Positions 54,819-63,657 of a stretch of DNA of 64,000 nt are shown here, piece by piece. Positions within the stretch are counted from its first letter, which is position 1. Each line of letters opens with the position of its first letter. A program made the position numbers and the translations under genes. The DNA comes from Sphingomonas sabuli (GTDB lineage: Bacteria > Pseudomonadota > Alphaproteobacteria > Sphingomonadales > Sphingomonadaceae): the NCBI RefSeq assembly GCF_014352855.1, contig NZ_CP060697.1:1942001-2006000 (forward strand), given 5' to 3'. Under the pieces are notes generated by a model. It had not been told where the DNA came from. It did no database searches and saw only the letters and a list, made by a program, of their open reading frames with translations.

Positions 54819-54874
54819 TTGCGTTTTTGCGCGACTCAGTTATAAAAAGCAACTGAGGAGTTAGAAGTTATAAC
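54819..54874 (+). promoter_or_regulatory. HxlR promoter with operator-like repeats
   Basis: TTGCGT (54819-54824) and TATAAA (54841-54846), spacer 16, drive the regulator. The -10 lies in the inverted repeat CTCAGTT-N9-AACTGAG (54835-54857). An 8-bp palindrome GTTATAAC (54867-54874) sits 4 nt before the ATG, and AGTTATAA occurs twice (54839 and 54866). The region is the only spacer between the regulator and the divergent cassette, so it probably controls both. Confidence 0.6.
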
Positions 54875-54878
54875 CAAG

Positions 54879-55529
54879 ATGGGACAAGGCGAGACCAAAC
54901 GGCGGTACGACGACGCCTGCGGACTGGCCCACGCGCTGGACCTGATCGGCGAACGGTGGTCGATGCTGATCCTGCGCGAACTCGCTTACGGGTCGCGCCG
55001 CTTTTCCGAAATCAAGGCCGACCTGCCGGGGATCAGCGCAAACGTGCTCACCCAGCGGCTGGCCGAACTCGAACGGCGCGGACTGGTGGTGCGGCGCAAG
55101 CTGCCGCCGCCGGCCTCGGTGCAGGTGTACGAAGCGACGCCCTGGGCCCTGGAAGCTGCGACCGTGATCGGACAGCTCGGCCGCTGGGCGGCGCGCAGTC
55201 CGCAGCACGACCCAACCCTGCCGCTCAGCCATGCAGCAATCATGATGTCGCTCGAAACGATGATCGATGCGGGGCGCGCGGGCGACCTGTCCGGGACGTT
55301 CGAATTCAGCTTCGGCGACATCGTTTACACCGGCGTTCTGGGCGACGGGCGATTCGCCGTCACGCGCGCGCCGTCGCCGGGCAGCGACGTGCGCATCGCC
55401 GCGACACCCCACGCGCTGGCCGGCGTGATCTATAACGGGGCGCCGATCGACCTTATTTCGGTGGAGGGAGACGTCGCGCTCGCCAAGCGTTTCTTCACGC
55501 TCTTCCCACTGCCGGCGAAGGCCTACTGA
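54879..55529 (+). CDS. HxlR-family regulator with C-terminal SCP2-like domain
   Basis: 216 aa. Winged helix (about 10-105): CGLAHALDLIGERWSMLILR, RRFSEIKADLPGISANVLTQ, LAELERRGLVVRR. The remaining 100 residues (LETMIDAGRAGDLSGTFEF, IYNGAPIDLISVEGDVALAK) look like a sterol-carrier-type small-molecule domain, longer than ordinary HxlR proteins. Probable sensor and regulator of the divergent VOC/GST/DUF1428 cassette. Confidence 0.9.
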   Translation: MGQGETKRRYDDACGLAHALDLIGERWSMLILRELAYGSRRFSEIKADLPGISANVLTQRLAELERRGLVVRRKLPPPASVQVYEATPWALEAATVIGQLGRWAARSPQHDPTLPLSHAAIMMSLETMIDAGRAGDLSGTFEFSFGDIVYTGVLGDGRFAVTRAPSPGSDVRIAATPHALAGVIYNGAPIDLISVEGDVALAKRFFTLFPLPAKAY

Positions 55530-55574
55530 TCCGGCACATTGAGCGCGGGCGCAGCCTCCTCTAAGGGCCGAACG

Positions 55575-56579
55575 ATGAACGACATTGCCAATGTGAATCC
55601 CGAAAGCCGCTCCGAAACGGTGATGACCGCGCCCGACCGGATGGTGAAGGTGCGCGAGGTTTTCGGGGTCGATTCGGACATGGAAGTGCCGGCGTTCAGC
55701 GAGGCGGACGAGCGCGTTCCCGACCTCGACCCGGCCTATGTGTTCGACGCCAATACCACGCTGGCGGTGTGCGCGGGCTTCGCCAACAACCGCCGGGTGA
55801 TGGTCCAGGGCTATCACGGCACCGGCAAGTCGACCCACATCGAACAGGTCGCTGCGCGCCTCAACTGGCCGCTGATCCGGATCAACCTCGACGCGCACAT
55901 CAGCCGCATCGACCTGGTCGGGCGCGATGCGATCGTGCTGCGCGACGGCCAGCAGGTGACCGAATTCCGCGAAGGCCTGCTGCCGTGGGCGCTGCAGCAC
56001 CCGGTGGCGCTGGTGTTCGACGAATATGACGCGGGACGGCCGGACGTGATGTTCGTCATCCAGCGCGTGCTGGAAACCGAAGGCAAGCTGACGCTGCTCG
56101 ACCAGAACCGGGTGATCCGGCCCAATCCGTGGTTTCGGTTGTTCGCGACAACCAACACCGTCGGGCTGGGCGACACCACCGGCCTCTATCACGGCACGCA
56201 GGCGATCAATCAGGGCCAGATGGACCGCTGGAACATCGTCACCACGCTCAATTACCTGCCGGCCGAGATCGAGGCGCGGATCGTGCTCGCCAAGTCGGGC
56301 GAATATGACAGCCCGGACGGCAAGGGCACAGTCGACAAGATGATCAAGGTCGCCGAGCTCAGCCGCCAGGGCTTCGTCAATGGCGACATTTCGACCGTCA
56401 TGAGCCCGCGCACGGTGATCAGCTGGGCGCAGAACGCGCTGATCTTCGGCGATGTCGGCTTCGCCTTCCGCGTGTCGTTCCTCAACAAGTGCGACGAATC
56501 GGAACGCGCGATCGTCGCGGAATATTACCAGCGGGTGTTCGGCAGCGACCTGCCCGAAAGCATCGTCGCCAAGGTTTAG
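55575..56579 (+). CDS. cobS: cobaltochelatase subunit CobS (AAA+)
   Basis: 334 aa from ATG 55575. [20 protein letters not shown], Walker [56 protein letters not shown] and [18 protein letters not shown]. With CobT it forms the ATPase of aerobic cobalt chelation by CobN; no cobN is visible. Shares TTAG stops with the next, convergent gene. Confidence 0.95.
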   Translation: MNDIANVNPESRSETVMTAPDRMVKVREVFGVDSDMEVPAFSEADERVPDLDPAYVFDANTTLAVCAGFANNRRVMVQGYHGTGKSTHIEQVAARLNWPLIRINLDAHISRIDLVGRDAIVLRDGQQVTEFREGLLPWALQHPVALVFDEYDAGRPDVMFVIQRVLETEGKLTLLDQNRVIRPNPWFRLFATTNTVGLGDTTGLYHGTQAINQGQMDRWNIVTTLNYLPAEIEARIVLAKSGEYDSPDGKGTVDKMIKVAELSRQGFVNGDISTVMSPRTVISWAQNALIFGDVGFAFRVSFLNKCDESERAIVAEYYQRVFGSDLPESIVAKV

Positions 56580-56974
56580 GGGGCGGGCGGCGGCACCGGC
56601 TCCTCGTCGGGGCGCCGTGGCACCGCTTCGACAAACAGCGACATCATCGTCCACACGATCAGTGTCGCCATGAGATGCTGCGGTATGGACTCGCCATCAT
56701 CCAGCACCGGCCGGAACACGCGCGGCAGCGACAACGTCATCGCCACCGCCAGACCGGCGTAGATGTATTTGGAACGGCTCGCCGAAACGTAGAGGATCGC
56801 GATGACGATGCCGCTGACGAGCAGCAGCAGGGCCGCGAACTCAACGGTGTCGAGGCGCTCTGTACCCGCCATCACGAAGCCCAGCACCGCGCCGAAGAAG
56901 GTGTTCATCCCGGCGTGATTGGCGCGATATTCGCTTTCGGTCGGGACGAATGCATTGCGGAACAGATTACGCAC
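56576..56974 (-). CDS. multi-pass membrane protein, unknown
   Basis: 132 aa from GTG 56974 (G-rich site upstream; the frame is open to ATG 57055). Hydrophilic start [20 protein letters not shown], then helices near 23-40, 43-63 and 67-84 and one near 104-118, and a Pro-rich tail. No family recognised. First of three minus-strand items separating cobS from cobT. Confidence 0.6.
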   Translation of the reverse strand: MRNLFRNAFVPTESEYRANHAGMNTFFGAVLGFVMAGTERLDTVEFAALLLLVSGIVIAILYVSASRSKYIYAGLAVAMTLSLPRVFRPVLDDGESIPQHLMATLIVWTMMSLFVEAVPRRPDEEPVPPPAP

Positions 56975-57055
56975 GGCGCGGCCCCCTTTGACGCCATCCT
57001 GCGGGCGGGCAGCAGCCTTGGCAAGCCGGTGGCGGCTCGCATCTTGGGCGGGCAT

Positions 57056-57091
57056 GAAAAAGGGCGCCCCGGCCGATGCCGGAGCGCCCCA
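57056..57091 (-). terminator. intrinsic terminator after the metalloprotease gene
   Basis: On the minus strand, a GC hairpin (57062-57090, arms around a CATCGG loop) followed by TTTTT. About 17 nt after the metalloprotease stop. The plus strand also reads ATTTTC after the hairpin, so it may work in both directions. Confidence 0.85.
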
Positions 57092-57107
57092 TTTTCGATC
57101 GCTTTAC

Positions 57108-58958
57108 TTAGAAGATGTAATCGTGACCGACGTGGAAGTCGTTCGCGATCGCAAGGTCGGCAGCAGCAAAGCTGGCGGCGGCGACTGCCGGTGCGCTGCT
57201 GGTCGCGGCCAGATTCCGCGCCGCGGTCGCGTTGGACCCGAACACGAAATCGTCGGCATCGACACCGTTGGTGTTGAGCAGGACCATGACGAAGTCGGCC
57301 GAGCCGCCGTCGGTATTGCCGTACACCACCGTTACCGGGCCGGCGGCGCCTGCGCCGGGCTGACCGTCGATGTCGATCCCCAGCGCGTTTTCAGCGCCGT
57401 TGATGCTGTCGAACACCTTGTAGGTCAGATCGCCGGCGCTCTTGTTGTTGGCCGTACCCTTGAAGGTGAACGCGCCCAGACCGGACAGGTCGATCACGTC
57501 GTTGCCGTTGGCGTCGAAGTCGGTGATCACGTCCCAGGAGAAGGAACCCTTCTTGGTTGCGACCTTGGTGCCCTGCTCGCCGACGAAAACGTCGTTACCG
57601 GCACCCAGCGTGATGACGTCGATGCCGTCGCCGCCGCTGATGATGTCGTTACCGGCATTGCCGACCAGACGGTTGTTCGCACCGTTGCCGATGATCCGGT
57701 CATCGCCCGAACCGCCGATCGCATTCTCCATCGTCACGCCATAAGCGATGGCGATGTTGTCGACCGGCCGGCCATCGGGGCCGACGCCGTTATTGGCGAA
57801 GAAGGCGTCGAATTCGGCGTCGGTTTCAAGGCCGAAATACTCGCCCCAATAAGCCCGCTGAGCGTCAGTCATCGCATTGCCGGCGCTGCTGAACGCGCCT
57901 TCGTTGATGTCGATCAGGTTGTCGCCGGTGAAGCCCGACAGGTCGAGTGTATCGTTCCCGCCGCCGTCCCAGATCGTCACGATCGGGTTGGTGTTCTGGG
58001 TGAAGTCGAACACCGAACGGTCGGCATTGCTGTTGAAGCCGTAGACCGTATCGCCCGACCGGGTTTCGTAATCCGCGCCATACAGGTTCTGCACCGCAAG
58101 GATGTCGTGGAGCGCCGGGGTCTGCGCGTACACGAACGAGCCGGTGTTCCAGTTGATCGCGGCCTGGCCGGTCACGGTGCCACTGAAGTAGCTCATGATC
58201 GTGTACTGCTGCGAATCCTGGAAGAAATAGGCGTGGTTGTTGTAGGTGATCGGCGGGGGCGTGGTGCTGGCATTGTAATCGCCGGCATGGGCCAGGCCGA
58301 GGCTGTGACCGAGTTCATGAGTGATCGCGAACCAGCCATAGGCGCCCATCTGGGCATTCGCGCCCGAGAAGCTGCCCTGGTATTGGATGTTGGCCCACAC
58401 GTCGCCAGCCTGACGGCCGGCTTCTTCAAATCCGTAGGAAGCGAGCGTTTCTTCCTGCGGATAGTAAGCGTGCGCACCGGCCGACGCGCTCATCCGCGTG
58501 AAGCCGAACGTGATGTCGGCATTGGGCGCCGAATCCGCCGCGCGGATTTCGATGTCGATGAGATCGTCCCACAGCTGGATGGTCTGCGTTGCCATCGCCC
58601 GCTGCGCCGGGGTGAAACTCGCGAAATAGCCCTGGTAGAGATAGACCTGATCGTTCGTCAGAACGTAGCCGTCCTCGCTGATCTCACCATAGTAGCTGTT
58701 GAGCGCTTGGACACGAGAGTCCCAGAAGCCGAACGTCAGGACGCCGTCGTCGAGCGCGCCATTATTACCGAAGGTCCAGTCCACGCCCGGTCGGGTAAGG
58801 TTGTCGGCAGCCTGTTCGGGCGTCCAGATCGGGAGCCCGTTATTGGCCGTGGTCCCTGCATAGGGATCGGCCGAGGCGTCTGACACGCCGACATACTGGT
58901 CGAAATTATTCTGCGTCGGCAAAAAATCGTCGTCCATCTCGTACAAGTAATCAGGCAT
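57108..58958 (-). CDS. serralysin-like M10 metalloprotease with RTX repeats
   Basis: 616 aa, no N-terminal signal peptide. Zinc motif HELGHSLGLAHAGDY (HExxHxxGxxH) and Met-turn YTIMSYF, then the M10 C-terminal domain with calcium-binding nonapeptides (IGGSGDDRI, VGNAGNDIISGGDGIDV, LGAGNDVFVG). The C-terminus ends HDYIF, an Asp plus hydrophobic residues as in type I secretion signals. Expected to be exported by a T1SS, whose genes are not in the window. Preceded on the same strand by an exported protein gene (26-nt gap). Confidence 0.93.
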   Translation of the reverse strand: MPDYLYEMDDDFLPTQNNFDQYVGVSDASADPYAGTTANNGLPIWTPEQAADNLTRPGVDWTFGNNGALDDGVLTFGFWDSRVQALNSYYGEISEDGYVLTNDQVYLYQGYFASFTPAQRAMATQTIQLWDDLIDIEIRAADSAPNADITFGFTRMSASAGAHAYYPQEETLASYGFEEAGRQAGDVWANIQYQGSFSGANAQMGAYGWFAITHELGHSLGLAHAGDYNASTTPPPITYNNHAYFFQDSQQYTIMSYFSGTVTGQAAINWNTGSFVYAQTPALHDILAVQNLYGADYETRSGDTVYGFNSNADRSVFDFTQNTNPIVTIWDGGGNDTLDLSGFTGDNLIDINEGAFSSAGNAMTDAQRAYWGEYFGLETDAEFDAFFANNGVGPDGRPVDNIAIAYGVTMENAIGGSGDDRIIGNGANNRLVGNAGNDIISGGDGIDVITLGAGNDVFVGEQGTKVATKKGSFSWDVITDFDANGNDVIDLSGLGAFTFKGTANNKSAGDLTYKVFDSINGAENALGIDIDGQPGAGAAGPVTVVYGNTDGGSADFVMVLLNTNGVDADDFVFGSNATAARNLAATSSAPAVAAASFAAADLAIANDFHVGHDYIF

Positions 58959-58984
58959 TGCGAATTATCCCTCCCGAAAAGGCG

Positions 58985-59485
58985 CTATTGGATGTCCGAC
59001 ACGATTGGCCGATGAAGCTTGCTCGGCGCGCCACCGAGAAGCGTGTTGAAAGCTTCGACCGGGCCTTGCAGCACCCAGTCGCTCTGAACTTTGACTAGCG
59101 AGGCGGTGGCCTGCAGCGGTTCCATCTCACCCTGCGGCATTGCCAGACGGACCGGCGTCACCTGAAGGTTCATGGTCTGCCGCCGGTCATCGACCGCGAC
59201 GCTGCTGACCTTCACGCGCAGCAAAAGCTGCTGCGACAGGCGGGCAAGATCGGGCGACTTGGTATCTGCGGCAGTCGCGGCGGAAACCGGCAGGCTAGTC
59301 AGCCGCTGGGCTTTCTTGACAAGCTGTCCGCACACGCTGTCGCGCAATGATGCTGAAATCGTTGAATCGAAGTCACACGCGATCACCACGCGCTCCACGC
59401 CGATCATAGTCGGCGCCGGTGTGCTGCCCATAGCTGCTGTTGATCCCATGATGACCGCGCTCGCGGACAGTCCCACTCGGAACAT
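58985..59485 (-). CDS. exported protein upstream of the metalloprotease gene
   Basis: 166 aa from ATG 59485 (GGGGTGGGG upstream); the frame is open to 59518. Signal peptide (MFRVGLSASAVIMGSTAAMG). Mature part has two Cys (IACDFDS and DSVCGQL) that could form a disulfide, and no recognised domain. Its gene order before the protease suggests co-expression; it could be an accessory, inhibitor or unrelated protein. It does not look like a known Inh-type inhibitor at the sequence level. Confidence 0.65.
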   Translation of the reverse strand: MFRVGLSASAVIMGSTAAMGSTPAPTMIGVERVVIACDFDSTISASLRDSVCGQLVKKAQRLTSLPVSAATAADTKSPDLARLSQQLLLRVKVSSVAVDDRRQTMNLQVTPVRLAMPQGEMEPLQATASLVKVQSDWVLQGPVEAFNTLLGGAPSKLHRPIVSDIQ

Positions 59486-59693
59486 TCGAATTCCCCACCC
59501 CAGAAATGCGATTCGCAATGCGCCAGAAGCAATAATTTCTTAACCATGTCAATGGCTTTGCCGCGAGCTAAAGTGTTGTCCTGCCGACATAAATCGGCTG
59601 CCGCTATGGGGCGGCAAGCCATTTGCCGCAGGAAAAAAATTCTGGCCGGCGCGAACTCGCTTCGACCGTCAAATGGCGGTAACCGGTTGATCG

Positions 59694-61508
59694 ATGCCCG
59701 AGCAGACGCGCCTCGATCGCTTCCGTAACGCCTTGGCCGGCGCGGCGCGGGCGATCGCGCGCGATGCCGAGCTTGAAGTCGTATTTGCGTCCGACACGGC
59801 CTCACCGGCCGGGCGCGCCGCGCGGGTGCCCTCGCCGGGCGCTGGACTTGAGCCCAAGCTGGTCGCCGAAGCGCGCGGCGCGGCGGATTCGGCGGCCCTT
59901 CGCCTGCGCCATCACGATCCCCGGCTGCACCATTCGCTGGCCCCCGCGGAGCCGGAGGCGCGGGCGGTATTCGATGCGCTGGAAACGGTGCGTATCGAGG
60001 CGCTGGGCGCGCGGGCGATGAGCGGCGTCCGGGCCAACCTTGCCCAGCTGACCGAGGCGCGCGTGCGCGGCGATGCGATCGTTCGCGCCCGCAGTGCCGA
60101 GGAAGTGCCGCTGGCGACCGCCGTCGGGCTGTTTGCCCGCCAGCGGCTGACCGGCGACGCCGCGCCTGCCTCGGCACGGCCGGGCCTGGAACTGGTCGAG
60201 CCGTGGATCGAGGACCGGGCCGCGGCCGACCTCGACGGCCTGGCCTTGACGCTTGACGACCAGGCGGCCTTCGCCCGGCTGTCGCGGCAGTTGCTCGAGG
60301 ACCTCGACCTGGCAAGCGCCGCCGAGGAGGCGGAGGATGCGCCGGAAGAGGATGGCGACGACGAGGGCGAGGACGACAGCGGCGAAGACGGCGAGGACGA
60401 GGGCGACAGCGCGCCAGAGTCCGGTGACGCGGAAATGCGGGCCGAGCAGGGCGACGACCAGTCCGACGACGAACAGTCGAGCGAGGACTTCGAATCCGAC
60501 GACGACGACATGTCCGACGGCGAGGAGGATGGCGACAGCGGCGTGCCCGGCCAGGCGCGGCGCAACTGGGACCCCGCGCCGGCAACCGATTACACGGAAT
60601 TCACGCGGCAGTTCGACGAGATCATCGAGGCTGACGTGCTGTGCGACGAGATGGAGCTGACCCGGCTACGCGCCTCGCTCGACGAGCAGATCGGCGGATT
60701 GCACGCGGTGGTCACCCGGCTTGCCAATCGCTTGCAGCGGCGGTTGATGGCGCAGCAGGCGCGCAGCTGGGACTTCGACCAGGAAGAAGGGCTGCTCGAT
60801 GCCGCGCGGCTGGCGCGGGTGGTGGTCAGCCCGGCGCACTCGCTCAGCTACAAGGTCGAGCGCGATACCGAATTCCGCGACACGGTGGTGTCGCTGCTGA
60901 TCGACAATAGCGGATCGATGCGCGGCCGTCCGATCGCCATCGCGGCGATCTGTGCCGACATTCTCGCGCGGACCCTGGAGCGCTGCGGGGTGGCCAGCGA
61001 GATTCTCGGCTTCACCACTCGGGCGTGGAAGGGCGGCCAAAGCCGCGAGGCGTGGCTGGCGGCGGGCCGTCCGGCCCATCCCGGGCGGCTCAACGACCTG
61101 CGCCACATCGTCTACAAGAAGGCCGACGAGCCGTACCGTCACGCACGGCGCAACCTTGGCCTGATGATGCGCGAAGGATTGCTGAAGGAGAATATCGACG
61201 GGGAAGCGCTGCTGTGGGCGCACAACCGCCTGATCGCGCGGCCCGAGGAGCGGCGCATCCTGATGGTCATTTCCGATGGCGCGCCGGTCGACGATTCGAC
61301 GGCGTCCGCCAATGGCGGCACCTATCTGGAACGGCATTTGCGGCAGGTGATCGGATGGATCGAGCAGAAATCGCCGGTCGAACTGGCGGCGATCGGGATC
61401 GGCCATGACGTGACCCGCTATTACAAGCGGGCAGTGACGATCATGGATGCCGAACAATTGGGCGGAGCGATGACCGACCAGCTCGCCAGCCTGTTCGAGG
61501 GGGCATAA
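59694..61508 (+). CDS. cobT: cobaltochelatase subunit CobT
   Basis: 604 aa. N-terminal domain ([20 protein letters not shown]), a very acidic central stretch (about 205-290, Asp/Glu-rich), and a C-terminal von Willebrand A domain with metal motif [10 protein letters not shown] and [12 protein letters not shown]. Works with CobS as chelatase ATPase adaptor. Separated from cobS by about 3.1 kb of opposite-strand genes. A 208-nt gap precedes it. Confidence 0.94.
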   Translation: MPEQTRLDRFRNALAGAARAIARDAELEVVFASDTASPAGRAARVPSPGAGLEPKLVAEARGAADSAALRLRHHDPRLHHSLAPAEPEARAVFDALETVRIEALGARAMSGVRANLAQLTEARVRGDAIVRARSAEEVPLATAVGLFARQRLTGDAAPASARPGLELVEPWIEDRAAADLDGLALTLDDQAAFARLSRQLLEDLDLASAAEEAEDAPEEDGDDEGEDDSGEDGEDEGDSAPESGDAEMRAEQGDDQSDDEQSSEDFESDDDDMSDGEEDGDSGVPGQARRNWDPAPATDYTEFTRQFDEIIEADVLCDEMELTRLRASLDEQIGGLHAVVTRLANRLQRRLMAQQARSWDFDQEEGLLDAARLARVVVSPAHSLSYKVERDTEFRDTVVSLLIDNSGSMRGRPIAIAAICADILARTLERCGVASEILGFTTRAWKGGQSREAWLAAGRPAHPGRLNDLRHIVYKKADEPYRHARRNLGLMMREGLLKENIDGEALLWAHNRLIARPEERRILMVISDGAPVDDSTASANGGTYLERHLRQVIGWIEQKSPVELAAIGIGHDVTRYYKRAVTIMDAEQLGGAMTDQLASLFEGA

Positions 61509-61513
61509 AATTT

Positions 61514-61541
61514 GGCCCGACACGATTGCTCGTGCCGGGCC
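61514..61541 (+). terminator. terminator-like hairpin after cobT
   Basis: GGCCCGACACGA-TTGC-TCGTGCCGGGCC, a long stem with one mismatch starting 6 nt after the cobT stop. It has no T-run, so it may be a 3'-end stabiliser or factor-dependent terminator. Confidence 0.5.
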
Positions 61542-61714
61542 GCCCTCGTTACGCGACGCGAGGGTTTATCTGGGAGCGATTTTGCCCCGCCGTCTGTAAC
61601 AGGGAGAAAGGGGGAAACCCTGCCACACCAACGGCTTATAAGTGATTCGGGGCGACTGAATGCTGAACCGGCAATGCAGCTTTCGTTCACGATTCGGCGG
61701 TCCCGGAGCGGCTC

Positions 61715-62320
61715 ATGGACGCGGTGACCGCGGAACCTTCGGGAGCGGCCGTGCCGGCGCGAGATGCATTCGATTCGCGCGGTGCCGAAATCACGTTCCT
61801 GGCCCTGGTCGCGGCGGCAATCGGCTTGGCCGCTTATGCGCTCTCCGGTGACAGCTGGAATAAAGCGATCGTGTTGGGAGGGGTCGCGGGTTTCGGCTTG
61901 TTGCTAGCATTGGTCCCGGCGCGAATCCCCGCGACGTTCAAGCTGCTGTTCCTGGGCGCCGCGCTGGCCAGCGCCGGTTTTTATACGTGGCGTTTCTGGC
62001 GCGAGGCGACGCCGTTCGACGAGAGCGTCCATTTCATGACGAGCTGGGCGCTGGCCTGCGGCCTGACATGGATTTTATTCGGTGCGGACCGGATCGTCCG
62101 GCGTCCCGACCGCGCCTTCCTGGTTGCGGCGGCCATCGCCATCGGCACGAGCCTTGGCATCGTATGGGAGGGGATCGAACTGGCGCTCGGTATCCAGACC
62201 GGGGTCCAGGACACGGTCGTCGACCTGCTGGCCGACCTGCTGGGGTCGGTCGCAGCCGGTACGTTCCTGGCCTGGGCTTCGGGGAAGGTCGGACCGCAGG
62301 GCGCGGCCCGATCCGCTTAG
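61715..62320 (+). CDS. multi-pass membrane protein (DUF2238/VanZ-like architecture)
   Basis: 201 aa with about six hydrophobic helices (start GGAG 7 nt upstream). Polar residues inside the helices are distinctive: [43 protein letters not shown]. The pattern H...E...DT-x2-D recalls YjdF/DUF2238-type proteins, but identity is tentative. Shares TTAG stops with rpmB. Confidence 0.7.
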   Translation: MDAVTAEPSGAAVPARDAFDSRGAEITFLALVAAAIGLAAYALSGDSWNKAIVLGGVAGFGLLLALVPARIPATFKLLFLGAALASAGFYTWRFWREATPFDESVHFMTSWALACGLTWILFGADRIVRRPDRAFLVAAAIAIGTSLGIVWEGIELALGIQTGVQDTVVDLLADLLGSVAAGTFLAWASGKVGPQGAARSA

Positions 62321-62613
62321 GCGGCGGCTTGCGCGGCGGCCTTCTTGACGATTTCGCGCTTCAGCTTCTGGGCTTTGAGCGACAGCTTGTCGTCGCTGGT
62401 CTTCAACAGCCAGTTGTCGAGCCCGCCGACATGTTCGACCGAACGCAAGCCGTGGGTCGAAACCTTAAGCTTCACGCGCCGCTCGAGGGCGTCGGAAATC
62501 AGCGTGACGTCCTGCAGGTTGGGCAGGAACACCCGCTTGGTCTTGTTATTGGCGTGGGAAACATTGTTACCCACCTGCCGGCCCTTGCCGGTCAGCTCGC
62601 ATACGCGCGACAT
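62317..62613 (-). CDS. rpmB: 50S ribosomal protein L28
   Basis: 98 aa from ATG 62613. [33 protein letters not shown] and [20 protein letters not shown] are L28 motifs. In alphaproteobacteria rpmB often lies near cobST. Confidence 0.97.
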   Translation of the reverse strand: MSRVCELTGKGRQVGNNVSHANNKTKRVFLPNLQDVTLISDALERRVKLKVSTHGLRSVEHVGGLDNWLLKTSDDKLSLKAQKLKREIVKKAAAQAAA

Positions 62614-62774
62614 GGTCTTATCCTGAAAATTGGCGGGACCTGTAGGCCCTCGAATTTGCGCCGCCCCGTTAGCGTCTGAGGCAGTGCGCGTCAATGCGCG
62701 GCGCAACCTCGGCGCTCCATTCGCGTTCTACCAGTCCGTCGTCTAGTCGACACTGCACAAACGAAAGATCCGGC

Positions 62775-63068
62775 ATGCGAGCGATTCTATTCATTTTGAT
62801 TATTGCCGTCGTCGCGCTGATCATCGCGGTCGCGACAGGCTTTCTAGACATCAGCCAGACCCGTTCCGCGCAGGCGCCGGACCTTAGCGTCAACGGCGCG
62901 TCGGTGACCGCGAAGGGCGGCCAGACCCCGGCGTTCGACGTAGAAACCGGTTCGGTTTCGGTCGGGACCCGCGAAACCAACGTCGCGGTGCCCAACCTGC
63001 GCGTGAACCCGCCCGACCAGCCCGCGGCGACCCAGGCCGACAACAGCGTTTCGAACGAGGCGTTCTAA
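62775..63068 (+). CDS. small membrane-anchored protein, unknown
   Basis: 97 aa from ATG 62775. One N-terminal membrane helix (AILFILIIAVVALIIAVATG) and a flexible hydrophilic periplasmic-type tail with Thr/Val-rich segments (VETGSVSVGTRETNVAVPN). Similar small proteins occur in sphingomonads; no function known. Followed closely by tadA. Confidence 0.7.
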   Translation: MRAILFILIIAVVALIIAVATGFLDISQTRSAQAPDLSVNGASVTAKGGQTPAFDVETGSVSVGTRETNVAVPNLRVNPPDQPAATQADNSVSNEAF

Positions 63069-63110
63069 CGGGCAATGACAGCTTGGCGTGCGTGCGGTAC
63101 CGCACCGGCC

Positions 63111-63566
63111 ATGCCATTTCCCTTGCCACCGCCGATGCGCCGCGCGCTCGACCTGGCAGCCGCCGCTGCGGCGGCGGGCGAAGTGCCGGTTGGCGCGGTG
63201 ATCAGCAAAGACGGGAAGATCGTCGCCGAATCGCGCAATGCCATGCGCGGCAACCTTGACCCCACGGCGCATGCCGAGATGGTGGCGATCCGCGCCGCCG
63301 CCGAAGCGCTGGGCCAGCCGCGGCTGGACGGCTGCATCCTGTGGGTGACGCTGGAACCGTGCGCGATGTGCGCCGCCGCGGCCTCGCTCGCCCGGGTCGC
63401 CGCGGTGCATTACGGCGCCGACGATCCCAAGGGCGGCGGGGTAGCGCACGGACCGCGCATCTTCAGCCAGCCGACCTGTCATCACAGGCCCGACGTGCTT
63501 GGCGGGATCGGGGAAAGCGAATCGGCGGACCTGCTCAAACACTTTTTCGAACAGCGGCGGGCCTGA
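63111..63566 (+). CDS. tadA: tRNA adenosine(34) deaminase TadA
   Basis: 151 aa from ATG 63111 (frame open to 63075). Zinc deaminase motifs HAEM (His 54, Glu 56) and PCAMC (Cys 84, Cys 87), plus GEVPVGAVI and SQPTCHHRPDVLGG. Converts the wobble adenosine of tRNA-Arg to inosine. Confidence 0.93.
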   Translation: MPFPLPPPMRRALDLAAAAAAAGEVPVGAVISKDGKIVAESRNAMRGNLDPTAHAEMVAIRAAAEALGQPRLDGCILWVTLEPCAMCAAAASLARVAAVHYGADDPKGGGVAHGPRIFSQPTCHHRPDVLGGIGESESADLLKHFFEQRRA

Positions 63567-63657
63567 CGGTGACGGCTGCGCCTCGCCCCCCTTTCCGGTC
63601 GCTCGCTGCACGGCCGCGCTTGAAGCGGCGCGAATTTAGCGGCAGATGCCGTCTGGC

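Noticed and set aside
57570..57730. Short tandem repeats suggestive of a CRISPR or satellite array
   Set aside because: They are the in-frame nonapeptide RTX repeats of the metalloprotease, irregular in DNA sequence and without spacers.
56919..58883. 654-codon plus-strand frame opposite the metalloprotease
   Set aside because: Antisense shadow; its repeats reflect the RTX and Asp-rich coding sequence of the real gene.
59546..59728. 60-codon plus-strand frame in the gap before cobT
   Set aside because: No ribosome binding site, no hydrophobic or known segment, and it overlaps the cobT start; probably chance.
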